A stretch of DNA of 5,606 nucleotides from Deltaproteobacteria bacterium (GTDB lineage: Bacteria > Desulfobacterota > DSM-4660 > Desulfatiglandales > Desulfatiglandaceae): the NCBI GenBank assembly GCA_021159525.1, contig JAGHEC010000313.1, positions 1 through 5,606 of the forward strand, in the 5' to 3' direction. Numbering within the stretch: the stretch's first letter is position 1; every line of letters starts with the position of its first letter. The translations under genes and the position numbers were made by a program. The notes under the pieces were generated by a model. It was not told where the DNA came from and did no database searches. It was given only the letters and a program-made list of their open reading frames with translations. Shown piece after piece: positions 1 to 5,606 of the stretch.

Positions 1-345
1 GATGCAGGGGGCATTGTGGGGATCGGCGAAAACGACCAGGATCTGGCCTCTGCGGTCAACCGTGTCATAGAGATGCAAGGGGGAAGCGTGGTCTTTGTGG
101 ATGGGGACCTGAAGGCGGAAATCCCCCTCCGGGCAGGGGGGTATGTCTCGGAGCTGGCCATGCCCGAGCTGGCAGACCGGCTGGATGGATTTCAGAGGAC
201 CATGACCTCCCTGGGTTCACCCCTGGATTTTGCCCATCTCAGCCTGAGCGTCCTCACAACGCCCGCTATTCCATTTATCCGGATGACGGAAAAGGGATAT
301 CACCGGTTCAGGGAAAACGATACCGTCGGGATCGGGGGGATTTAA
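1..345 (+). CDS. ade: Adenine deaminase, C-terminal part (5' end outside window)
   Basis: The open frame enters from the window edge in frame 1 (reading DAGGIVGIGEND) and ends at TAA 343-345. The GTG at 16 is therefore only an internal codon and not a start. Adenine deaminase hydrolyses adenine to hypoxanthine and ammonia in purine salvage and is a cytoplasmic metal-dependent amidohydrolase-type enzyme. The visible part matches the C-terminal domain of the AdeC family. It has a block with the pattern DLASAVNRVIEMQGG, then VVFVDGDLKAEIPLRAGG (families normally read similar to LPLPIGGLMSD here), and near the end a block LSVLTTPAIPFIRMTEKGY that resembles the family's LSFLALPVIPxLKLTDKGL. The metal-binding histidines lie upstream and cannot be checked. 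The gene converges on the signalling operon and is probably unrelated to it in function. The family call rests on recognition of the C-terminal motifs. Confidence 0.85.
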   Translation, partial: DAGGIVGIGENDQDLASAVNRVIEMQGGSVVFVDGDLKAEIPLRAGGYVSELAMPELADRLDGFQRTMTSLGSPLDFAHLSLSVLTTPAIPFIRMTEKGYHRFRENDTVGIGGI

Positions 346-362
346 TTCCATATCTCAGGCTG

Positions 363-1724
363 TCAGCTGATGCCGTATTTCTTGACCTTGGCAGTCAGGG
401 TCTTGCGGTTGATCCCCAGGATCCGGGCCGCCTGGGTCTTTTTCCCCCGGGTCCGCTTGAGGACAAAGGCGATATATTTCTTTTCCAGTTCCTCCAGGGA
501 GACCGGGATTTCGGAAAACATCTGCAGTTCTCCCTGGCGTTGGGTAATGAAGGCAGGGAGATTGGCAGCCCGTATTATGTCCGTATCCTCGAGGATGAGG
601 ATCCGTTCCAGGGTGTGTTCAAGTTCCCTGACATTGCCGGGCCATGCATATTCGGTGAGGATGTCCATGGCCTCCGGGGAGACGTCCAGGCTGGATTTTT
701 TCATCTTGCGGCTCAGCTTGTCGATGAAGTGACGCACTAGAATCGGGATGTCCTGTTTTCTTTCCCTCAGCGGAGGGAGATGGATGGGCACCACGCTCAA
801 GCGGTAATATAGGTCCTCTCTGAAGATCCCTTTGCGGATGGATTCGGTCAGCTCGCTGTTGGACGCCGAGATGATCCGGATGTCCAGGTTGATCTTCTGC
901 TGGTCGCCCACCTTCATGAATTCCCGCTCCTGAATCACCCTCAACAGCTTGGCCTGGATGTTTAGACTCAGATTGGCGATCTCGTCAAAAAAGAAGGTGC
1001 CGTGGTTGGCCAGCTCAAAAAAACCGTGTTTGGTCTGGTGTGCCCCGGTGAAGGAGCCCTTGACATGGCCGAACAGCTCGCTTTCCAGAAGGGTTTCCAC
1101 GAGGGAAGAACAGTCCACTGCCACGAATTCCCGATCCTTCCGAAGGCTGTTGGCATGGATGGCCTGGGCCACTAGCTCCTTGCCCGTGCCGCTCTCGCCT
1201 GTGATCAAAACCGTGCTGTCCGTAGGGGCGACCTTGAGGATCTTGTCGAATATCCGTTTCATGGGGCGGCTCTGGCCGATAATGAGATGATCTTCCGAAT
1301 CGATTTTGAGACCGTGATTGACAATGGCATGTTTCCGGGACGAGACGCGACCCACCCTGGCCTTCTGAAGGGCCGCCTCCAGATCATCGAGACGGAATGG
1401 TTTCACCAGGTAGTCGAGGGCCCCCAATTTGGTGCAGTGTACTGCGGAGTCGATGGTGGGATAACCGGTGATCATGATCACGTTGGTATCAGGGTGCCTG
1501 GCCCGGACCTGTTTTAACACCTCTATGCCGTTCATATCGGGCATGCGGATGTCCAGCAGGAGCAGGTCCACTGGCGCCGTCTCAAGGCGATTGAGGGCCT
1601 CCTGACCGCCGGTCGCGGCCTTTGCTTCAATGCCTTTCTCGCTGAGTGCGCGGCAGATACCGTTTCGTACCGCGGCCTCGTCATCGACAACCAGAACGCT
1701 GTGAATGTTTCCAGGATCGGCCAT
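363..1724 (-). CDS. NtrC-family sigma-54-dependent response regulator (REC-AAA+-Fis HTH)
   Basis: This 453-residue cytoplasmic regulator is the DNA-binding output of the operon and has the normal length and order of the NtrC/AtoC class. The receiver domain (about 8-122) has acidic pair D14/D15, phospho-acceptor D58 in LLLLDIRMPD, T86 and K108 (LVKPF). The AAA+ sigma-54 interaction domain (about 146-375) shows Walker A GESGTGKE at 176-183, the sigma-54-contacting loop as GSFTGA at 223-228, Walker B FFFDE ending at D247/E248, the FREDLYYRL segment at 301-309 and WPGNVREL at 361-368. A Fis-type helix-turn-helix occupies about 415-453 (QAARILGINRKTL). All key residues are intact; the only variation is Ser for Ala at position 2 of the GAFTGA loop, with the critical Thr226 kept. 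Phosphorylation should drive oligomerisation and ATP-dependent opening of sigma-54 promoters. The ATG is the only sensible start because the receiver begins within ten residues, yet no clear Shine-Dalgarno sequence precedes it (the bases before ATG read TTTGATTTCCCT). The targets are unknown. The specific regulator identity is not assignable, so no symbol is given. Confidence 0.97.
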   Translation of the reverse strand: MADPGNIHSVLVVDDEAAVRNGICRALSEKGIEAKAATGGQEALNRLETAPVDLLLLDIRMPDMNGIEVLKQVRARHPDTNVIMITGYPTIDSAVHCTKLGALDYLVKPFRLDDLEAALQKARVGRVSSRKHAIVNHGLKIDSEDHLIIGQSRPMKRIFDKILKVAPTDSTVLITGESGTGKELVAQAIHANSLRKDREFVAVDCSSLVETLLESELFGHVKGSFTGAHQTKHGFFELANHGTFFFDEIANLSLNIQAKLLRVIQEREFMKVGDQQKINLDIRIISASNSELTESIRKGIFREDLYYRLSVVPIHLPPLRERKQDIPILVRHFIDKLSRKMKKSSLDVSPEAMDILTEYAWPGNVRELEHTLERILILEDTDIIRAANLPAFITQRQGELQMFSEIPVSLEELEKKYIAFVLKRTRGKKTQAARILGINRKTLTAKVKKYGIS

Positions 1725-1736
1725 AGGGAAATCAAA

Positions 1737-1763
1737 CGCGCAAGGCCCGAGGCCTAAGGCGCG
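1737..1763 (-). other. Intercistronic hairpin between second kinase and regulator genes
   Basis: A stem-loop can be drawn directly from the sequence. The outer arms CGCGC (1737-1741) and GCGCG (1759-1763) pair perfectly. The inner arms AGGCC (1743-1747) and GGCCT (1751-1755) pair around a CGA loop, with a small asymmetric internal loop (A1742 against A1756-G1758). In the operon's transcript the hairpin ends 12 nt before the regulator ATG and is followed by TTTGATTT, which is T-rich but not an uninterrupted U run. It could be a leaky attenuator, an mRNA processing or stabilising element, or a structure affecting initiation at a start codon that lacks an obvious ribosome-binding site. The structure is visible in the sequence; the function is inferred. 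Confidence 0.5.
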
Positions 1764-1777
1764 AGGGACTTGTTGTT

Positions 1778-3247
1778 TCAGACAATCATGGGGAGAAGGA
1801 CCCGGAAGGTGGTTCCCCGATCCGGGTCGCTGTCCACGTCAATGGAGCCATGATGGGCCTCCACCACTCCCTTGACAATGGCGAGACCCAGCCCCGTGCC
1901 CATGACCTGACGGGTCTTGGGGTGTTTGACCCGATAGAACTTGTCAAATATCTTGGGCAGTTCTTCAGGTGCGATCCCTACCCCCGTGTCCGTCACCCGG
2001 ATCTCCATATATTCGGCCAATCCCCGGGCTGTAATGGTCACCTTCCCCCCTTCTGGTGAATAGTTGATGGCATTGCTCACCAGATTGTTGATGACCTCTT
2101 CCATGTTCTTGGGGTCTGCCAGGACCGGCTTCAGGCCTTCGCACGAGCAGGTGAGCTGGATTCCCTGTTCTCTTGCCCTCGGTTCCATGAGCGCGACCGT
2201 GTCATGGATGATCTTTTCCACGTCGGTGGGGACCCGGCGCTGGACCAACTTTCCTGCCTCGATTTTGGCTACATCCAGGAGGTCGTTAATAAGCTCCAAG
2301 AGGGAATCGATCTTGTTCATCCCGCGCCTGACAAAGCCTTCTTGCTTTTCATCCAATGGCCCTGCCAGGCCTTCGAGCAGGACGCTGTTGATTTGACGGA
2401 TGGAGACGAGGGGGCTTCGGAGCTCGTGAGCCACCATGTTGACAAAATCGGACTTCATCTCGTCAAGCTGTTTGTAGGAGGTGATGTCTTCCAGGACCGT
2501 GACCGTTCCGTCAACGGCATTGTCCGGGCCAAGGGCCGGGGCTGAAATGGCCCTCAAGTTCTTTTTACCGGCCCGGATTTCCTGGGATACGGATGCTTCA
2601 TGGGCTGTTTCGCCGCTTAAGATTTTCTTGAGAGTGTCGATGAGAGATTCATCCGAGATAATTTTTGCAATGGGGATGGGACCTTCGGTCGGGCTGGATA
2701 TTTCCATCAACCGCATAAGGGCAGGATTGTGGAGGACTACCTCCAGGTTCCGGTTGGTGACCATGACCCCGTTGGCCATTTGGTTGATGATGGTCTTGAG
2801 CCGGGTTTTTTCCAGATCGAGATCATAGAGATTGCGCATGTTGTCCTCTTTGAGCCTGGCCGCCCTTTGCTCCAGGCGCCTCTTTTCAGCGGCCCGCGTT
2901 ATGGTGAGGAGAAACTGATCGATCTGAAATGGCTTGGTGATAAAATCATACGCCCCGCTTTTCATGCATACCACAGCCGTATCCACGGTCCCGTGGCCGG
3001 TGATGATGATGACGGGGATGTCGGGATAGGTCTTACGGATGACGCCAAGGATCTCTTCACCCCCCATGACCGGCATCTTGAGATCCAGAAGGACGATGTC
3101 AATGACCCGTTCCGACAGAACGTCCAGGGCGATCCGGCCGTTTTCAGCCCCGATCACCTTGTAGCCCTTGCTGGTCAGGACCCGATGGCACCCGTCCCTG
3201 ATCGGCTTTTCATCGTCTACCACAAGGATTGTGATCGTCTCGTTCAT
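1778..3247 (-). CDS. Receiver-first soluble sensor histidine kinase (REC-PAS-HisKA-HATPase)
   Basis: This 489-residue protein begins with a receiver domain (about 5-122): D11/D12, phospho-acceptor D55 in VLLDLKMP, T83 and K105 (ITKPF). A charged helix (about 120-150) leads into one PAS domain (about 150-256, ending VTVLEDITSYKQ). The HisKA domain has H274 in FVNMVAHELRSPL, typical of the classic HPK1-like kinases. The ATP-binding domain shows the N box with N392 (NNLVSNAINYSP), G1 DTGVG at 420-424, F box FDKFYR at 434-439 and G2 GTGLGL at 450-455. It has no signal peptide or membrane segment, so it is cytoplasmic. Placing the receiver before the kinase, instead of after it as in common hybrid kinases, suggests that phosphorylation by another kinase controls its activity. 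The obvious candidate is the kinase encoded just upstream, whose stop overlaps this start by ATGA. Its own product would then be phosphoryl transfer to the NtrC-type regulator encoded next. The domains are certain; the wiring is inference. Confidence 0.96.
   Translation of the reverse strand: MNETITILVVDDEKPIRDGCHRVLTSKGYKVIGAENGRIALDVLSERVIDIVLLDLKMPVMGGEEILGVIRKTYPDIPVIIITGHGTVDTAVVCMKSGAYDFITKPFQIDQFLLTITRAAEKRRLEQRAARLKEDNMRNLYDLDLEKTRLKTIINQMANGVMVTNRNLEVVLHNPALMRLMEISSPTEGPIPIAKIISDESLIDTLKKILSGETAHEASVSQEIRAGKKNLRAISAPALGPDNAVDGTVTVLEDITSYKQLDEMKSDFVNMVAHELRSPLVSIRQINSVLLEGLAGPLDEKQEGFVRRGMNKIDSLLELINDLLDVAKIEAGKLVQRRVPTDVEKIIHDTVALMEPRAREQGIQLTCSCEGLKPVLADPKNMEEVINNLVSNAINYSPEGGKVTITARGLAEYMEIRVTDTGVGIAPEELPKIFDKFYRVKHPKTRQVMGTGLGLAIVKGVVEAHHGSIDVDSDPDRGTTFRVLLPMIV
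3244..3247 (-). promoter_or_regulatory. ATGA stop/start overlap coupling the two kinase genes
   Basis: On the minus strand the ATG of the receiver-first kinase (3247-3245) shares bases with the TGA stop of the upstream kinase (3246-3244). Only a weak purine-rich stretch (GGGGCTGGATGA) precedes it, so termination-reinitiation coupling is likely. This would keep the two kinases at a fixed ratio. Confidence 0.85.
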
Positions 3248-5223
3248 GATTCATCCAGCCCCACAAAAACAGGTTGTGATGTTGCTTTCTCTGAAAATTC
3301 CAGGGGGAGTTCGATCACGAAGGTGGTTCCCCCGGAGGGAGGACACTCGATATCGATGGTCCCCCCGTGAAGTTGAATGATGTTTCGGGTGATGGCAAGG
3401 CCCAGACCGGTCCCCTTACCCACGGGTTTGGTCGTAAAAAAGATATCAAAAATCTTGTCTCTGAGCCCTGCCGGGATGCCGGGGCCTGTATCCGATACCC
3501 TGATCACGAAACGCGATGCCTCAGCCTGGTAGGCGGCGGTGATTTTCAGCACGCCCTTGCCCTCCATGGCATCCGCGGCGTTGATGAAGAGGTTGGTAAA
3601 GACCTGCTGGAGCTGACCGATGTCGCCTACCATTTCCGGCAAGTCCGGTTCCAGGTCCGTGACAACCCGGATGTCATGAAACAAGGCCTGGTTTACCAGG
3701 AGGTTCAGACACCGTTCTATGATGTGATCCAGGCTGAATGACGAGGTCTGTCCGATGGACTGCCTGCTGAATTCGAGCAGCTCTGCCACGATCCTCTTGC
3801 AACGGAGGGTCTGATTGATGACCTCCTGAATATCGCTCAGGAGATCGGGATCGTCCGAAAGGCGCTCCTTTAGGAGTTCTGCGTAAATCAGGGCGCCGGC
3901 CAGGGGGTTATTGATTTCATGAGCCACTCCTGCGGCCATCCTCCCCACGGAGGCGATTTTTTCGGATTGAACCAGTTGCAGATGGGCGTCCTCCAGGTCT
4001 TTTCTCATCTTAAGGACCTCCCGCATGTCTGTAAATATGCCGACGCTCCCGATCTCCTTGTTGTCGATGGTGATGATGGAGGCGGTAAGGGTCACCGGGA
4101 TCTCCTCGCCGTTTTTGGTGGTCACCGACATGCTGGTGGGGTTTAGTTTGCCCACTGGTCCGTGCTGGTCGCTCCGCATCTTACGCATGTTTTCCTTGGC
4201 TACATCGATATCGTAAAAGCTGCTCAGATGACCGTGCTCCATGATTTCCTTGGCCTTGTAACCCGTCAGGTTTTCCATTCCCTCGTTGAAGATGAGGACA
4301 TCTCCCTTGGTATTCACCACCACGATCCCATCCACAGCGCTCTGGATCACGTTCTGAAAAAAGATGTTGGATTTCTGGGCCTCTCTCTCCAGCCGGATCC
4401 GCTGGGTGACGTCCCTGGAGGCCTCCAGCAACTGGACCATCTCGCCCGTTTCATTGTAGATGGGAGCAGTGGTAATGACCTCATAATGGGCTTCTCCCTG
4501 ATTGTTGTGAAATTCACGGATGGTGCTGATGAGCTTGTCTTCCTCCATCCCTTTCAGATCCTGCAGATAGCAGGGATGCCCCATCTCGCAGCAGGGTCGG
4601 TCAAGTCCGTAGCGCACCTCATAACAATGCCTCCCCGAGAGGTTTTCCCTCGAAAACCCAAAATCCTGAAGGAAGGTCTGGTTGACGGTCTCCACGGTCA
4701 TGTCCATGTTGACCACCATAATCCGGTAGGGGAGGGAATCGAGGATGATCTGAGAATATCGCTTCTCCCTCTCTTCTTCCCGTTCTCGCCTCCTCTCCAG
4801 TTCGCATTTCTCGATCTCTATCTGGATAAGATCCCAGAGGAGCCGGGCGCCCATGTGGTCCATGATGGAGATGGTGGAGGGCATGGTGCTATAAATTTCT
4901 TCCCGCACACCCGCCGAACCGGTCAGCTCAATGACGAGGTTCAGGCCTTTCAGATCGCGCAGCTTCCGGATGCTATTGGTGGTAAAGAGGCCGAGTTCCC
5001 TTGCATATACAAGGCCGGGGGCATCGGGATTGGTATCGGCCACGCCCAGGATATCCATCCTCAGTCTTGAAAGCCGATTCGCATTCAGGACCTTGAGCAG
5101 ATTGCAGCAGGCGCTCCCCCCACCCACAATGGCGACGCGGAGGGGCTGACCTGCCTGCTCGCCGCGAATCAGGGCCACGGCATTGCCGTCCTTGGAATGG
5201 GATATCTCGGGGAATGATATCAT
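3244..5223 (-). CDS. Soluble histidine kinase with N-terminal Rossmann domain and two PAS domains
   Basis: This is a 659-residue protein if started at the ATG at 5223. That start has a GAGGA ribosome-binding site 7 nt upstream; an in-frame GTG at 5250 would add 9 residues but has no such site. Residues about 28-130 form a Rossmann-type dinucleotide-binding unit: beta strand RVAIVGGGSACC with glycines 34-36, then ILGVADTNPDAPGL with Asp63 at the end of the second strand, where NAD-preferring enzymes bind ribose, then NLVIELTGSAG at 95-105. This layout resembles the NAD-binding half of homoserine or acetaldehyde dehydrogenases, but no dehydrogenase catalytic domain follows. A highly charged helix (about 131-157) leads to PAS1 (about 158-276), which carries Cys200, Cys211, Cys212 and Cys218, and then PAS2 (about 283-405). 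The kinase core is NtrB-like: phospho-acceptor H435 in GVAHEINNPL, N box N548, G1 DTGPG at 578-582, F box near F592 and G2 GTGLGL at 604-609. It has no membrane segments. It is probably the primary sensor of the operon. The ligand is unknown; NAD(H) or redox state is an inference. Confidence 0.94.
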   Translation of the reverse strand: MISFPEISHSKDGNAVALIRGEQAGQPLRVAIVGGGSACCNLLKVLNANRLSRLRMDILGVADTNPDAPGLVYARELGLFTTNSIRKLRDLKGLNLVIELTGSAGVREEIYSTMPSTISIMDHMGARLLWDLIQIEIEKCELERRREREEEREKRYSQIILDSLPYRIMVVNMDMTVETVNQTFLQDFGFSRENLSGRHCYEVRYGLDRPCCEMGHPCYLQDLKGMEEDKLISTIREFHNNQGEAHYEVITTAPIYNETGEMVQLLEASRDVTQRIRLEREAQKSNIFFQNVIQSAVDGIVVVNTKGDVLIFNEGMENLTGYKAKEIMEHGHLSSFYDIDVAKENMRKMRSDQHGPVGKLNPTSMSVTTKNGEEIPVTLTASIITIDNKEIGSVGIFTDMREVLKMRKDLEDAHLQLVQSEKIASVGRMAAGVAHEINNPLAGALIYAELLKERLSDDPDLLSDIQEVINQTLRCKRIVAELLEFSRQSIGQTSSFSLDHIIERCLNLLVNQALFHDIRVVTDLEPDLPEMVGDIGQLQQVFTNLFINAADAMEGKGVLKITAAYQAEASRFVIRVSDTGPGIPAGLRDKIFDIFFTTKPVGKGTGLGLAITRNIIQLHGGTIDIECPPSGGTTFVIELPLEFSEKATSQPVFVGLDES

Positions 5224-5236
5224 CAGAGGTTCCTCA
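5224..5236 (-). promoter_or_regulatory. Ribosome-binding site of the Rossmann-PAS kinase, overlapping upstream stop
   Basis: The minus strand reads TGAGGAACCTCTG immediately before ATG 5223-5221. GAGGA (5235-5231) lies 7 nt from the ATG, an ideal spacing, while the GTG at 5250-5248 has no purine-rich site upstream. The TGA that ends the small upstream gene forms the start of this site. A ribosome finishing the small gene therefore sits on the kinase's ribosome-binding site, which implies translational coupling. Confidence 0.8.
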
Positions 5237-5485
5237 GGATCCCTTGACACGAAGGGCTATCTTTGTTTCCAGGTCAACGAGAATTTTTTTCAAGGCCGGG
5301 CCCTGCTCAACAGGACCGGAGTTGTTCCAGCCAGTTGCCAGGGCCGCTCTTTTCTTTTCCCTGAATTCCTGTATGGATGAGGCCATAGATTCCCACAACA
5401 CCAGCTTTTGAAGGACGTGACGTTCCGCCGGGGTGAGATCCTGATTCGTGTCAAACTGCTGCCCGCTTTGGGTGGTGATAATCAT
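5234..5485 (-). CDS. Small conserved-looking protein of unknown function, first gene of kinase operon
   Basis: This is an 83-residue protein that I do not recognise as a named family. The N-terminus (MIITTQSGQQFDTNQDL) looks like a short beta hairpin. Residues about 17-50 (from LTPAERHVLQKL through FREKKRAA) are strongly helical and charged. The motif GWNNSGPV at about 52-59 forms a likely turn, and a second amphipathic helix runs to the end (ALKKILVDLETKIALRVKGS). It contains no cysteine, signal peptide or membrane segment, so it should be a soluble cytoplasmic protein. It is the first gene of the operon, and its TGA overlaps the ribosome-binding site of the Rossmann-PAS kinase, so it is probably co-translated with that kinase. 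It may be an accessory partner or modulator of it; this is inference from position alone. The ATG at 5485 is the first start after an in-frame TGA (5503-5501), but it has no clear Shine-Dalgarno sequence. The ordered composition and tight spacing argue that it is a real gene. Confidence 0.75.
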   Translation of the reverse strand: MIITTQSGQQFDTNQDLTPAERHVLQKLVLWESMASSIQEFREKKRAALATGWNNSGPVEQGPALKKILVDLETKIALRVKGS

Positions 5486-5606
5486 ATGGAACCAGGGTTG
5501 TCAAAAATGAGGAATTTTGAATTAAGAGATTCAGACTTTTTGTCTCTAAGTTCTCTGCGATGTGGGAAGAAGTTTGCGCTTGGGGTCACTGGCTCCCCTC
5601 CAAGAC
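5486..5606. other. Intergenic region upstream of the operon, probable promoter region
   Basis: I see no gene on either strand here. The part next to the operon (about 5500-5550) is clearly AT-rich compared with the surrounding genes, as expected for a promoter or leader. It holds an inverted repeat TCAAAA (5501-5506) / TTTTGA (5515-5520) with an 8-base spacer, and a small stem AGAC (5533-5536) / GTCT (5542-5545) around five Ts. No convincing sigma-70 -35/-10 pair at normal spacing and no sigma-54 -24/-12 (GG-N10-GC type) element could be assigned on the operon's strand. The region continues beyond the window. Confidence 0.4.

Noticed and set aside
3186..3201. TGGCAC as a possible sigma-54 -24 element
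   Set aside because: It lies inside the receiver coding region of the second kinase and the matching -12 TTGC element is absent at the required spacing.
2729..3370. Plus-strand open frame of 213 codons opposite the receiver-first kinase
   Set aside because: It has the same codon-on-codon antisense register as the previous case; it also crosses the boundary between two real genes and shows no recognisable domain.
4162..5070. Long plus-strand open frame of 302 codons opposite the Rossmann-PAS kinase
   Set aside because: It lies codon-on-codon antisense to the kinase. In that register a stop would require TTA, CTA or TCA in the sense gene, which are rare codons in GC-leaning genes, so long open stretches appear by chance. 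The kinase strand carries unmistakable domain motifs and this frame carries none.
5284..5290. Run of seven A on the coding strand of the small gene as a frameshift site
   Set aside because: The run does not fit the X_XXY_YYZ register in the zero frame, a -1 shift meets a stop within a few codons, and no stimulatory structure is evident.
5481..5504. TTGACA (5504-5499) and TATGAT (5486-5481) as a sigma-70 promoter on the minus strand
   Set aside because: Each hexamer is close to consensus, but the spacer is only 12 nt and the -10-like element includes the start codon of the small gene. Spacing near 17 nt is required.
5579..5603. Bulged GGGG/CCCC inverted repeat flanked by CTTG/CAAG near the window end
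   Set aside because: It is not followed by a T run on either strand and lies at the window edge, so it cannot be told from chance or assigned as a terminator of the neighbouring gene.

Overview
The window carries a four-gene signal-transduction operon on the minus strand and the 3' end of an adenine deaminase gene that converges on it from the plus strand. Base composition is moderately GC-rich. Two features fit a Desulfobacterota (former Deltaproteobacteria)-type anaerobe: soluble multi-PAS histidine kinases paired with an NtrC-type sigma-54 activator, and a cysteine-containing PAS variant. This placement is inferred from style only, because no taxonomic marker is present.

Layout on the plus strand: 1-345 is the C-terminal part of an adenine deaminase (purine salvage), cut by the window edge. 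Its stop codon lies 17 bp from the stop codon of the last gene of the opposing operon. Layout on the minus strand, in transcription order: (1) a small 83-residue soluble protein of unknown function (5485-5234); (2) a large soluble histidine kinase whose N-terminus is a Rossmann-type dinucleotide-binding domain, followed by two PAS domains and an NtrB-like kinase core (5223-3244); (3) a second kinase with receiver, PAS, HisKA and HATPase domains (3247-1778); (4) a full NtrC-family sigma-54-dependent response regulator (1724-363). Genes 1 and 2 are tightly coupled, since the stop of gene 1 lies directly on the ribosome-binding site of gene 2. Genes 2 and 3 overlap by ATGA. Genes 3 and 4 are separated by 53 bp that hold a strong hairpin. 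The 121 bp upstream of gene 1 contain no gene; they are AT-rich with small inverted repeats and presumably hold the promoter.

The most economical reading is a cytoplasmic phosphorelay or branched two-component system. The Rossmann-PAS-PAS kinase senses an internal signal, possibly NAD(H) or redox state. It may phosphorylate the receiver of the second kinase, the NtrC-type regulator, or both, and the regulator then activates sigma-54 promoters. No kinase has a membrane segment, so the stimulus should be intracellular. The signal, the phosphotransfer order and the target promoters cannot be read from this window. The unusual parts are the Rossmann-kinase fusion, the cysteine cluster in its first PAS domain, the receiver-first second kinase and the small leading protein.
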